From Atherinomorus stipes (taxonomy: Eukaryota; Chordata; Actinopteri; Atheriniformes; Atherinidae): DNA of 64,000 nt. Within the stretch, counting starts at the first letter, position 1; every line of letters starts with the position of its first letter. This document shows, one piece after another, positions 1 to 11,436 of this stretch. The notes beneath the pieces were generated by a model. That model searched no databases. It saw only the letters and a program-made list of their open reading frames with translations, and had not been told where the DNA came from. Where the stretch lies: contig JALJCO010003880.1 of assembly GCA_023101725.1 (NCBI GenBank), positions 80,001-144,000 on the forward strand, written 5' to 3'. Made by a program: the position numbers and the translations under genes.

Positions 1-3000
1 TAACAGCATAGCAGCGTAACAGCGTGACAGCGTAACAGCGTAGCGGCGTGACAGCGTAACAGCGTAGCGGCGTAACAGCGTAGCGGCGTAACAGCGTAAC
101 GGCGTAACAGCGTAGCGGCGTAACAGCGTAGCGGCGTAACAGCGTAACGGCGTAACAGCGTAGCGGCGTAACAGCGTAGCGGCGTAACAGCGTGACAGCG
201 TAACAGCGTAGCGGCGTAACAGCGTAGCGGCGTAACAGCGTAACGGCGTAACAGCGTAGCGGCGTAACAGCGTAACGGCGTAACAGCGTAACAGCATAAC
301 AGCTTAGCGGCATAACAGCGTAGCGGCGTAACAGCGTAACGGCGTAACAGCAGGAGCTCTGCTACAGCGTAACAGCGTAATAGCGTAGCGGCATGAGCTC
401 TGCTACAGCATAGCGGCGTAACAGCGTAGCGGCGTAACAGCAGGAGCTCTGCTACAGCGTAACAGCGTAACAGCGTAGCGGCATGAGCTCTGCTACAGCA
501 TAGCGGCGTAACAGCGTAGCGGCGTAACAGCGTAACGGCGTAACAGCATAGCAGCGTAACAGCGTAGTAGCGTAACGGCGTAACAGCGTAGCGGCGTAAC
601 AGCGTAGCGGCGTAACAGCAGGAGCTCTGCTACAGCGTAACAGCGTAACAGCGTAGCGGCATGAGCTCTGCTACAGCATAGCGGCGTAACAGCGTAGCGG
701 CAGGAGCTCTGCTACAGCATAGCGGCATAACAGCATAGCGGCGTAACAGCGTAGCCGCGTGAACTCTGCTGCAGCGTAGCGGCATAAGCTCTGCTACAGC
801 GTAGCGGCGTAACAGCGTAGCGGCGTAACAGCGTAGCGGCGTAACAGCGTAGCGGCGTGAGCTCTGCTACAGCATAGCGGCGTAACAGCGTAGCGGCGTG
901 GGCTCTGCTACAGCATAGCGGCGTAACAGCGTCGCGGCGTAACAGCGTAGCGGCGTAACAGCATAGCGGCATGAGCTCTGCTACAGCATAGCGGCGTAAC
1001 AGCATAGCGGCGTAACAGCGGAGCGGCGTGAGCTCTGCTACAGCATAGCGGCATAACAGCATAGCGGCGTGGGCTCTGCTACAGCATAGCGGCGTAACAG
1101 CATAGCGGCGTAACAGCGTAGCGGCATGAGCTCTGCTACAGCATAGCGGCGTAACAGCATAGCGGCGTAACAGCGTAGCGGCGTGAGCTCTGCTACAGCA
1201 TAACAACGTAACAGCGTGACAGCGTAACAGCGTGACAGCGTAACAGCATAGCGGCGTAACAGCGTAGCGGCGTAACAGCATAGCAGCGTAACAGCGTAGT
1301 AGCGTAACGGCGTAACAGCGTAGCGGCGTAACAGCGTACCGGCGTAACAGCGTGAGCTCTGCTGCAGCGTAGCGGCGTAACTGCGTAACAGCGTAGCGGC
1401 GTAACAGCATAACAGCGTAGCGGCGTAACAGCGTAGCGGCGTAACAGCATAGCGACGTAACAGCGTAGTAGCGTAACGGCGTAACAGCGTAGCGGCGTAA
1501 CAGCGTAGCGGCGTAACAGCAGGAGCTCTGCTACAGCATAGCGGCGTAACAGCGTAACAGCGTAGCGGCGTAACAGCAGGAGCTCTGCTACAGCGTAACA
1601 GCGTAGCGCCGTAACAGCATAGCAGCGTAACAGCGTAGTAGCGTAACAGCGTAACAGCGTAGCGGCGTAACAGTGTAGCGGCGTAACAGCAGGAGCTCTG
1701 CTACAGTGTTACAGCGTAGCGGCGTAACAGCAGGAGCTCTGCTACAGCATAGCGGCTTAACAGCGTAGCGGCGTAACAGCGTAGCGGCAGGAGCTCTGCT
1801 ACAGCATAGCGGCGTTACAGCATAGCGGCGTTACAGCATAGCGGCGTAACAGCGTAGCGGCGTAACAGCGTAGCGGCGTGAGCTCTGCTACAGAGTAGCG
1901 GCATAAGCTCTGCTACAGCGTAGCGGCGTAACAGCGTAGCGGCGTGAGCTCTGCTACAGCATAGCGGCATAACAGCGTAGCGGCGTGAGCTCTGCTACAG
2001 CATAGCGGCGTAACAGCGTCGCGGCGTAACAGCGTAGCGGCGTAACAGCGTAGCGGCATGAGCTCTGCTACAGCATAGCGGCGTAACAGCATAGCGGCGT
2101 AACAGCGTAGCGGCGTGAGCTCTGCTACAGCATAACAGCGTAACAGCGTAACAGCGTGACAGCGTAACAGCATAGCGGCGTAACAGCGTAGCGGCGTAAC
2201 AGCATAGCAGCGTAACAGCGTAGTAGCGTAACGGCGTAACAGCGTAGCGGCGTAACAGCGTACCGGCGTAACAGCGTGAGCTCTGCTGCAGCGTAGCGGC
2301 GTAACTGCGTAACAGCGTAGCGGCGTAACAGCATAACAGCGTAGCGGCGTAACAGCGTAGCGGCGTAACAGCATAGCGACGTAACAGCGTAGTAGCGTAA
2401 CGGCGTAACAGCGTAGCGGCGTAACAGCATAGCGGCATGAGCTCTGCTACAGCATAGCGGCGTAACAGCATAGCGGCGTAACAGCGGAGCGGCGTGAGCT
2501 CTGCTACAGCATAGCGGCATAACAGCATAGCGGCGTGGGCTCTGCTACAGCATAGCGGCGTAACAGCATAGCGGCGTAACAGCGTAGCGGCATGAGCTCT
2601 GCTACAGCATAGCGGCGTAACAGCATAGCGGCGTAACAGCGTAGCGGCGTGAGCTCTGCTACAGCATAACAGCGTAACAGCGTGACAGCGTAACAGCGTG
2701 ACAGCGTAACAGCATAGCGGCGTAACAGCGTAGCGGCGTAACAGCATAGCAGCGTAACAGCGTAACAGCGTAGTAGCGTAACGGCGTAACAGCGTAGCGG
2801 CGTAACAGCGTACCGGCGTAACAGCGTGAGCTCTGCTGCAGCGTAACTGCGTAACAGCGTAGCGGCGTAACAGCATAACAGCGTAGCGGCGTAACAGCGT
2901 AGCGGCGTAACAGCATAGCGACGTAACAGCGTAGTAGCGTAACGGCGTAACAGCGTAGCGGCGTAACAGCGTAGCGGCGTAACAGCAGGAGCTCTGCTAC

Positions 3001-5163
3001 AGCATAGCGGCGTAACAGCGTAACAGCATAGCGGCGTAACAGCAGGAGCTCTGCTACAGCGTAACAGCGTAACAGCGTAGCGCCGTAACAGCATAGCAGC
3101 GTAACAGCGTAGTAGCGTAACAGCGTAACAGCGTAGCGGCGTAACAGTGTAGCGGCGTAACAGCAGGAGCTCTGCTACAGTGTAACAGCGTAGCGGCGTA
3201 ACAGCAGGAGCTCTGCTACAGCATAGCGGCTTAACAGCGTAGCGGCGTAACAGCGTAGCGGCAGGAGCTCTGCTACAGCATAGCGGCGTTACAGCATAGC
3301 GGCGTTACAGCATAGCGGCGTAACAGCGTAGCGGCGTAACAGCGTAGCGGCGTGAGCTCTGCTACAGAGTAGCGGCATAAGCTCTGCTACAGCGTAGCGG
3401 CGTAACAGCGTAGCGGCGTGAGCTCTGCTACAGCATAGCGGCATAACAGCGTAGCGGCGTGAGCTCTGCTACAGCATAGCGGCGTAACAGCGTCGCGGCG
3501 TAACAGCGTCGCGGCGTAACAGCGTAGCGGCGTAACAGCGTAGCGGCATGAGCTCTGCTACAGCATAGCGGCGTAACAGCATAGCGGCGTAACAGCGTAG
3601 CGGCGTGAGCTCTGCTACAGCATAACAGCGTAACAGCGTAACAGCGTGACAGCGTAACAGCGTGACAGCGTAACAGCATAGCGGCGTAACAGCGTAGCGG
3701 CGTAACAGCATAGCAGCGTAACAGCGTAGTAGCGTAACGGCGTAACAGCGTAGCGGCGTAACAGCGTACCGGCGTAACAGCGTGAGCTCTGCTGCAGCGT
3801 AGCGGCGTAACTGCGTAACAGCGTAGCGGCGTAACAGCATAACAGCGTAGCGGCGTAACAGCGTAGCGGCGTAACAGCATAGCGACGTAACAGCGTAGTA
3901 GCGTAACGGCGTAACAGCGTAGCGGCGTAACAGCGTAGCGGCGTAACAGCGTAGCGGCGTAACAGCAGGAGCTCTGCTACAGCATAGCGGCGTAACAGCG
4001 TAACAGCGTAGCGGCGTAACAGCAGGAGCTCTGCTACAGCGTAACAGCGTAACAGCGTAGCGCCGTAACAGCATAGCAGCGTAACAGCGTAGTAGCGTAA
4101 CAGCGTAACAGCGTAGCGGCGTAACAGTGTAGCGGCGTAACAGCAGGAGCTCTGCTACAGTGTAACAGCGTAGCGGCGTAACAGCAGGAGCTCTGCTACA
4201 GCATAGCGGCTTAACAGCGTAGCGGCGTAACAGCGTAGCGGCAGGAGCTCTGCTACAGCATAGCGGCGTTACAGCATAGCGGCGTTACAGCATAGCGGCG
4301 TAACAGCGTAGCGGCGTAACAGCGTAGCGGCGTAACAGCGTAGCGGCGTGAGCTCTGCTACAGAGTAGCGGCATAAGCTCTGCTACAGCGTAGCGGCGTA
4401 ACAGCGTAGCGGCGTGAGCTCTGCTACAGCATAGCGGCATAACAGCGTAGCGGCGTGAGCTCTGCTACAGCATAGCGGCGTAACAGCGTCGCGGCGTAAC
4501 AGCGTAGCGGCGTAACAGCGTAGCAGCATGAGCTCTGCTACAGCATAGCGGCGTAACAGCATAGCGGCGTAACAGCGTAGCGGCGTGAGCTCTGCTACAG
4601 CATAGCGGTGTAACAGCATAGCGGCGTAACAGCGTAGCGGCGTGAGCTCTGCTACAGCATAGCGGCGTAACAGCATAGCGGCGTGAGCTCTGCTACAGCA
4701 TAGCGGCGTAACAGCATAGCGGCGTGAGCTCTGCTACAGCATAGCGGCGTAACAGCATAGCGGCGTAACAGCATAGCGGCGTGAGCTCTGCTACAGCATA
4801 GCGGCGTAACAGCATAGCGGCGTAACAGCATAGCGGCGTGAGCTCTGCTACAGCATAGCGGTGTAACAGCATAGCGGCGTAACAGCATAGCGGCGTAACA
4901 GCATAGCGGCGTAACAGCGTAGCAGCGTAACAGCGTAGCAGCGTAACAGCGTAACAGCGTAACAGCGTAGCAGCGTAACAGCGTAGCAGCGTAACAGCGT
5001 TGCGGCGTAACAGCGTAGCGGCGTAGCAGCGTAGCGGCGTAACAGCGTAGCGGCGTGAGCTCTGCTACAGCATAGCGGCGTAACAGCATAGCGGCGTCAC
5101 AGCGTAGCGGCGTGAGCTCTGCTACAGCGTAGCGGCATAAGCTCTGCTACAGCGTAGCGGCGT
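1..5163. repeat. 8-bp-unit minisatellite with higher-order structure
   Basis: The whole left end is built from two related octamers, GTAACAGC and GTAGCGGC, interrupted at irregular intervals by a GAGCTCTGCTACAGC block that contains a SacI-type palindrome. Rare variants recur as markers. GTACCGGC is seen near 1338, 2261, 2811 and 3768, and GGCTTAACAGC near 1753, 3230 and 4207, so blocks of roughly 0.55-1.5 kb have themselves been duplicated. Open frames on the minus strand (leucine/arginine/tyrosine-rich) are by-products of the repeat. The array runs off the left edge. It probably lies in an intron of the aff2 gene, because the aff2 exon at 7220 has more coding sequence upstream. Confidence 0.95.
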
Positions 5164-6649
5164 ATTCTTCTTCTCTCCGTTGTTCGTATTCTACTTTTCT
5201 CCGTTGTTCGTATTCTTCTTCTCTCCTTTGTTCGTATTGTTCTTCTCTCCTTTGTTCTTATTCTTCTCTCCTTTGTTCGTATTCTTCTTCTCTCCTTTGT
5301 TCGTATTCTTCTTCTCTCCGTTGTTCGTATTCTTCTTCTCTCCTTTGTTCGTATTCTTCTCTCCGTTGTTTGTATTCTTCTTTTCTCCATTGTTCGTATT
5401 CTTCTTAACTCCTTTGTTTGTATTCTTCTTCTCTCCGTTGTTCGTATTCTTCTCTACATTGTTCGTATTCTTCTTCTCTTCGTTGTTCGTATTCTTTTTC
5501 TCTCCGTTGTTCGTATTCTTCTTTTCTCCATTGTTCGTATTCTTCTCTCCTTTGTTCGTATTCTTCTTCTCTCTGTTGTTCGTATTCTTCTTCTCTCCTT
5601 TGTTCATATTCTTCTTCTCTCCGTTGTTCGTATTCTTCTTCTCTCCTTTGTTCGTATTCTTCTCTCCTTTGTTCGTATTCTTCTCTCCTTTGTTCGTATT
5701 CTTCTCTCCTTTGTTCGTATTCTTCTTCTCTCCTTTGTTCATATTCTTCTCTCCTTTGTTCGTATTCTTCTTCTCTCTGTTGTTCGTATTCTTCTTCTCT
5801 CCTTTGTTCGTATTCTTCTCTCCTTTGTTCGTATTCTTCTTCTCTCTGTTGTTCGTATTCTTCTTCTCTCCTTTGTTCGTATTCTTCTCTCCTTTGTTAG
5901 TATTCTTCTCTCCTTTGTTCGTATTCTTCTTCTCTCCGTTGTTCGTATTCTTCTTCTCTCCTTTGTTCGTATTCTTCTCTCCTTTGTTCGTATTCTTCTC
6001 TCCTTTGTTCGTATTCTTCTTCTCTCCTTTGTTCATATTCTTCTCTCCTTTGTTCGTATTCTTCTTCTCTCTGTTGTTCGTATTCTTCTTCTCTCCTTTG
6101 TTCGTATTCTTCTCTCCTTTGTTCGTATTCTTCTCTCCTTTGTTCGTATTCTTCTCTCCTTTGTTCGTATTCTTCTTCTCTCTGTTGTTCGTATTCTTCT
6201 CTCCTTTGTTCGTATTCTTCTCTCCTTTGTTCATATTCTTCTCTCCTTTGTTCGTATTCTTCTTCTCTCTGTTGTTCGTATTCTTCTTCTCTCCTTTGTT
6301 CGTATTCTTCTTCTCTCTGTTGTTCGTATTCTTCTTCTCTTCTTTGTTGGTAATTTTCTTCTCTCTGTTGTTCGTATTCTTCTTCTCTCCTTTGTCGTAT
6401 TCTTCTTCTCTCCTTTGTCGTATTCTTCTTCTCTCCTTTGTCGTATTCTTCTTCTCTCTGTTGTTCGTATTCTTCTCTCCTTTATTCGTATTCTTCTTCT
6501 CTCTGTTGTTCGTATTCTTCTTCTCTCCTTTGTCGTATTCTTCTTCTCTCCTTTGTCGTATTCTTCTTCTCTCTGTTGTTCGTATTCTTCTTCTCTTCTT
6601 TGTCGTATTCTTCTTCTCTCCTTTGTCGTATTCTTCTTCTCTCCGTTGA
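5164..6649. repeat. Pyrimidine-rich minisatellite (TTCTTCTCTCC-TTTGTTCGTA)
   Basis: About 1.5 kb of 18- and 21-bp units made of TTCTTCTCTCC joined to TTTGTTCGTA or GTTGTTCGTA. The + strand is nearly all pyrimidine, broken only by the GTTCGTA step. After about 6390 a shorter TTTGTCGTA form dominates. It adjoins the octamer array with no unique sequence between. The open frames it creates on both strands are low-complexity and are not proposed as genes. Confidence 0.95.
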
Positions 6650-7219
6650 CTGGGGGTTTAGCAGCCGTCCGGCGTCCATGCAGCGTCTGCCTTAAGCGCT
6701 CGTTTGTCTGGTTTTCGGGGACGGACTGGTGAGTAGGTAGAGACCATCAGCGCCACCAGCTTCATCGGAGTTTTGCCGTCTCTTTCTACTTGCATCACAT
6801 CATGATGACGACGGTTTGGTTTTTCCGAAAACAAGCGTGAGACCGCGCAGAGTTGTCGCACCCTGCTGCCAGAAACCGGATCGTTCAAGTCTTGTTGGTT
6901 TGAGGAAACCATGATACCGTGTCCTGAACTGGAGTTTGGCATCAACAGGGAAGTAGTGAATAGTGAATATATAGTATATATTCACCTCATTCAGCCCCCC
7001 CTCTTCTGGTGAGGCATGTTCTCAGTATTGTTCCGTGGAAAACATGATCTGGTTCCCCCAGTTCTCGTACCAGAGTGAAGATGACATCATCACCAGTCCT
7101 GTTTCCCTGAAACCTGCTGGTAGCGGCCAGATCCGCCGTCTTCTGAACGTGTTGGGGGGCTGGTTTAACTCAGAGAGCCTCCAGGTCCACATCCATGACT
7201 GCCTCTCGGTATTTTCCAG
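6650..7219 (+). other. Unique intronic sequence before aff2 exon
   Basis: Non-repetitive sequence between the pyrimidine array and the aff2 penultimate coding exon. It ends in a pyrimidine-rich tract and TTTTCCAG splice acceptor at 7218-7219. I see no earlier aff2 exon in it; an open frame at 7035-7219 has no resemblance to the AF4/FMR2 region expected upstream and is best read as intron. Confidence 0.5.
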
Positions 7220-7419
7220 GGTCAACGGGACTCCATCACCCCTGTCGCTCAGCCCCTCTCCGGCCAGCAGCGGGGGCGGGGCGGCGGGGTCCTCGGGCAG
7301 CGTGGCGATCCCCCAGCGGATCCACCACATGGCTGCCAGTCACGTCAACATCACCAACAACATCCTGCGCAGCTACGAGAACTGGGAGGCGGCCGACAGG
7401 CTGGCCACGGACAGCCGAG
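7220..7419 (+). CDS. aff2: aff2 (AF4/FMR2 family) penultimate coding exon
   Basis: The exon encodes part of the C-terminal homology domain of AF4/FMR2 proteins, scaffold subunits of super elongation complex-type assemblies that act in nuclear transcription elongation and RNA processing. The visible order is a [11 protein letters not shown] segment, a short Gly/Ser/Ala-rich stretch, then the family signature [16 protein letters not shown] and a [10 protein letters not shown] helix. The exon starts after TTTTCCAG and ends before GTAGGAC. It is 200 bp, beginning with the third base of a codon and ending with the first base of the next (GAC once joined to the next exon). AFF2 is preferred over AFF1/3/4 because the next gene, on the opposite strand, is ids, as in human Xq28. 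The paralogue call rests on synteny plus remembered C-terminal similarity. Confidence 0.88.
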
Positions 7420-7421
7420 GT

Positions 7422-7700
7422 AGGACCCTCACACCTCATCGTAGTTTTTTGTAGAAAATAAATGTATCAGTAGAGATTGATGTATTATTACACCCCTACT
7501 AAATACTCTGTGAACGATTGTTGTGCAGTAAATTCTGCTCTTAATGTTAATTATTTACACATTTTCCAGTTCGTGTAATGACGCAACAACTTTGTGTCCA
7601 AAAATGATTTGAATGAGAATCACGTCCTGGATAATCATATTTTATAATCACTGCGTTTACATGCAGCCAATAACTCTTTCATGACTGGAATATCAGCAAT
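7422..7700 (+). other. Start of aff2 last intron, with MITE left end
   Basis: The first part of the last aff2 intron (7420-14024) is AT-rich and unremarkable. From about 7649 it carries CTGCGTTTACATGC, which is matched in inverted orientation by GCATGTAAACGTAG near 11423-11436. This suggests the left end of a non-autonomous DNA transposon that encloses the arrays up to 11436. Confidence 0.4.
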
Positions 7701-7848
7701 AACCCGGCTGCGCACGGCCATGTAAACACTGGCAAAAACCCGGCTGCGCACGGCCATGTTAACACTGGCAAAAACCCGGCTGCGCACGGCCATGTTAACA
7801 CTGGCAAAAACCCGGCTGCGCACGGCCATGTTAACACTGGCAAAAACC
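7701..7848. repeat. 36-bp tandem repeat, four copies
   Basis: Four near-identical 36-bp units containing CCCGGCTGCGCACGGCCATG followed by TTAACACTGGCAAAAA. The unit boundaries recur at exact 36-bp spacing. The first copy has TGTAAACACT where the later copies have TGTTAACACT. Confidence 0.9.
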
Positions 7849-7999
7849 TGAATATTCCGAGTTCGTCCTTTTCTAACCGGAATATTTGGTCATGGAAACA
7901 GATCGGAACATCTCCATTGAAAGGAACATTTAATCGTGTTCTGCACATGTTCTATCTGCAAGTGTTCTTGGTCTGTAGAGTGAATTACAGGGAGTATAG

Positions 8000-10900
8000 G
8001 ACCAGGACCAGGTGCTGCTGGTGGGTCAGAACCAGGACCAGGTACTGCTGGTGGGTCAGAACCAGGACCAGGTACTGAACCAGGACCAGGTACTGCTGGT
8101 GGGTCAGAACCAGGACCAGGTACTGAACCAGGACCAGGTACTGCTGGTGGGTCAGAACCAGGACCAGGTACTGAACCAGGACCAGGTACTGCTGGTGGGT
8201 CAGGACCAGGACCAGGTACTGAACCAGGACCAGGTTCTGCTGGTGGGTCAGAACCAGGACCAGGTACTGAACCAGGACCAGGTACTGCTGGTGGGTCAGA
8301 ACCAGGACCAGGTACTGAACCAGGACCAGGTACTGCTAGTGGGTCAGAACCAGGACCAGGTACTGCTGGTGGGTCAGAACCAGGACCAGGTACTGAACCA
8401 GGACCAGGTACTGAACCAGGACCAGGTACTGCTAGTGGGTCAGAACCAGGACCAGGTACTGAACCAGGACCAGGTACTGCTAGTGGGTCAGAACCAGGAC
8501 CAGGTACTGCTGGTGGGTCAGAACCAGGACCAGGTACTGAGCCAGGACCAGGTACTGCTGGTGGGTCAGAACCAGGACCAGGTACTGCTGGTGGGTCAGA
8601 ACCAGGATCAGGAACTGCTAGTGGGTCAGAACCAGGACCAGGTACTGCTGGTGGGTCAGAACCAGGACCAGGTTCTGCTGGTGGGTCAGAACCAGGATCA
8701 GGTACTGCTAGTGGGTCAAAACCAGGACCAGGTACTGAACCAGGACCAGGTACTGCTGGTGGGTCAGAACCAGGACCAGGTGCTGCTGGTGGGTCAGAAC
8801 CAGGACCAGGTACTGCTGGTGGGTCAGAACCAGGACCAGGTACTGAACCAGGACCAGGTACTGCTAGTGGGTCAAAACCAGGACCAGGTACTGAACCAGG
8901 ACCAGGTACTGCTGGTGGGTCAGAACCAGGACCAGGTACTGAACCAGGACCAGGTACTGCTGGTGGGTCAGAACCAGGACCAGGTACTAAACCAGGACCA
9001 GGTACTGCTAGTGGGTCAGAACCAGGACCAGGTACTGAACCAGGACCAGGTACTGCTAGTGGGTCAGAACCAGGACCAGGTAGTGCTGGTGGGTCAGAAC
9101 CAGGACCAGGTAGTGCTGGTGGGTCAGAACCAGGACCAGGTAGTGTTGGTGGGTCAGAACCAGGACCAGGTACTGCTGGTGGGTCAGAACCAGGACCAGG
9201 TACTGCTAGTGGGTCAGAACCAGGACCAGGTACTGCTGGTGGGTCAGAACCAGGACTAGGTACAGAACCAGGACCAGGTACTGCTGGTGGGTCAGAACCA
9301 GGACTAGGTACTGCTAGTGGGTCAAAACCAGGACCAGGTACTGAACCAGGACCAGGTACTGCTGGTGGGTCAGAACCAGGACCAGGTACTGAACCAGGAC
9401 CAGGTACTGCTGGTGGGTCAGAACCAGGACCAGGTACTGAACCAGGACTAGGTACTGCTAGTGGGTCAAAACCAGGACCAGGTACTGAACCAGGACCAGG
9501 TACTGCTGGTGGGTCAGAACCAGGACCAGGTACTGAACCAGGACCAGGTACTGCTAGTGGGTCAGAACCAGGACCAGGTACTGAACCAGGACCAGGTACT
9601 GCTAGTGGGTCAGAACCAGGACCAGGTACTGCTTGTGGGTCAGAACCAGGACCAGGTACTGAACCAGGACCAGGTACTGCTTGTGGGTCAGAACCAGGAC
9701 CAGGTACTGCTGGTGGGTCAGAACCAGGACCAGGTACTGAACCAGGACCAGGTACTGCTTGTGGGTCAGAACCAGGACCAGGTACTGCTTGTGGGTCAGA
9801 ACCAGGACCAGGTACTGCTGGTGGGTCAGAACCAGGACCAGGTAGTGCTGGTGGGTCAGAACCAGGACCAGGTACTGCTGGTGGGTCAGAACCAGGACCA
9901 GGTAGTGCTGGTGGGTCAGAACCAGGACCAGGTACTGCTAGTGGGTCAGAACCAGGACCAGGTAGTGCTGGTGGGTCAGAACCAGGACCAGGTACTGCTG
10001 GTGGGTCAGAACCAGGACCAGGTAGTGCTGGTGGGTCAGAACCAGGACCAGGTACTGCTGGTGGGTCAGAACCAGGACCAGGTACTGCTAGTGGGTCAGA
10101 ACCAGGACCAGGTACTGAACCAGGACCAGGTACTGCTGGTGGGTCAGAACCAGGACCAGGTACTGCTGGTGGGTCAGAACCAGGACCAGGTACTGAACCA
10201 GGACCAGGTACTGCTGGTGGGTCAGAACCAGGACCAGGTACTGCTAGCGGGTCAGAACCAGGACCAGGTACTGCTGGTGGGTCAAAACCAGGACCAGGTA
10301 CTGCTGGTGGGTCAGAACCAGGACCAGGTACTGAACCAGGACCAGGTACTGCTGGTGGGTCAGAACCAGGACCAGGTACTGCTAGCGGGTCAGAACCAGG
10401 ACCAGGTACTGCTGGTGGGTCAAAACCAGGACCAGGTACTGCTGGTGGGTCAGAACCAGGACCAGGTACTGCTGGTGGGTCAGAACCAGGACCAGGTACT
10501 GCTAGTGGGTCAGAACCAGGACCAGGTAGTGCTGGTGGGTCAGAACCAGGACCAGGTACTGCTGGTGGGTCAGAACCAGGACCAGGTACTGCTGGTGGGT
10601 CAGAACCAGGACCAGGTACTGCTAGTGGGTCAAAACCAGGACCAGGTACTGCTGGTGGGTCAGAACCAGGACCAGGTACTGCTGGTGGGTCAGAACCAGG
10701 ACCAGGTACTGAACCAGGACCAGGTACTGCTAGCGGGTCAGAACCAGGACCAGGTACTGCTGGTGGGTCAAAACCAGGACCAGGTACTGCTGGTGGGTCA
10801 GAACCAGGACCAGGTACTGCTGGTGGGTCAGAACCAGGACCAGGTAGTGCTGGTGGGTCAGAACCAGGACCAGGTACTGCTGGTGGGTCAGAACCAGGAC

Positions 10901-11134
10901 CAGGTACTGCTGGTGGATCAGAACCAGGACCAGGTACTGCTAGTGGGTCAGAACCAGGACCAGGTACTGCTGGTGGGTCAGAACCAGGACCAGGTAGTGC
11001 TGGTGGGTCAGAACCAGGACCAGGTACTGCTAGTGGGTCAGAACCAGGACCAGGTAGTGCTGGTGGGTCAGAACCAGGACCAGGTACTGCTGGTGGGTCA
11101 GAACCAGGACCAGGTACTGCTGGTGGGTCAGAAC
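8000..11134. repeat. 30/18-bp minisatellite in aff2 last intron
   Basis: About 3.1 kb made of GAACCAGGACCAGGTACT (18 bp) with or without a further 12 bp GCTGGTGGGTCA. Because both forms are multiples of three and contain no stops, frames stay open over the whole block. On the minus strand this gives a GPGSDPPAVP-type elastin-like product of 1127 codons, and on the plus strand VLLVGQNQDQ-type frames. It sits inside the intron between the two aff2 exons. Unit variants (GCTAGT, GCTTGT, GTAGTG) cluster along the array, as expected from local amplification. Confidence 0.95.
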
Positions 11135-11436
11135 CGGCACAGCAGCGGCAGCAGGACTGCAGTCCAGCCGCCTCTTGTGGATCCGCGGTCGAGCAAACCG
11201 GCGTTATTTCGGCTGTGACCTGAATCTTGGCTGGTTTGACCGCAGTGGTTCCGGATGGTTCATGATCCTCCATCGTCGTGACGTTCTCCGTGCGTCGTGG
11301 TTTGGGTCGGGATATTTCAGTTATCGTGTATACAGGAGTAACTCCGTCTGCTCACGCATGCAAACGGATTATTCCTGATCTTACAGAAACCGGAATAATG
11401 ACCTTAACCCGAATTTTGATGGCATGTAAACGTAGT

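Larger units (their letters stand above)
7649..11436. mobile_element. Candidate non-autonomous DNA element enclosing a minisatellite
   Basis: The ends read CTGCGTTTACATGC on the left and, reverse-complemented, CTACGTTTACATGC on the right, a 13/14 match. Both sides also carry GGAATATT/GGAATAAT motifs a little inside the ends. No transposase is visible and no clear target duplication was found. The interior is almost entirely the 36-bp and 30/18-bp arrays. The superfamily is not assigned. Confidence 0.4.

Noticed and set aside
5180..6649. 489-codon Phe/Leu/Val frame that looks like many membrane helices
   Set aside because: Perfect heptad repetition from an 18/21-bp pyrimidine unit; the opposite strand is open too.
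7035..7219. Open frame joined to the aff2 exon as a longer exon
   Set aside because: A strong TTTTCCAG acceptor at 7219 and loss of family resemblance upstream indicate intron.
7890..11273. 1127-codon elastin-like frame (GPGSDPPAVP) on the minus strand
   Set aside because: It lies in an aff2 intron, the unit is a multiple of three with no stop, and the plus strand is equally open. No promoter or splice support.
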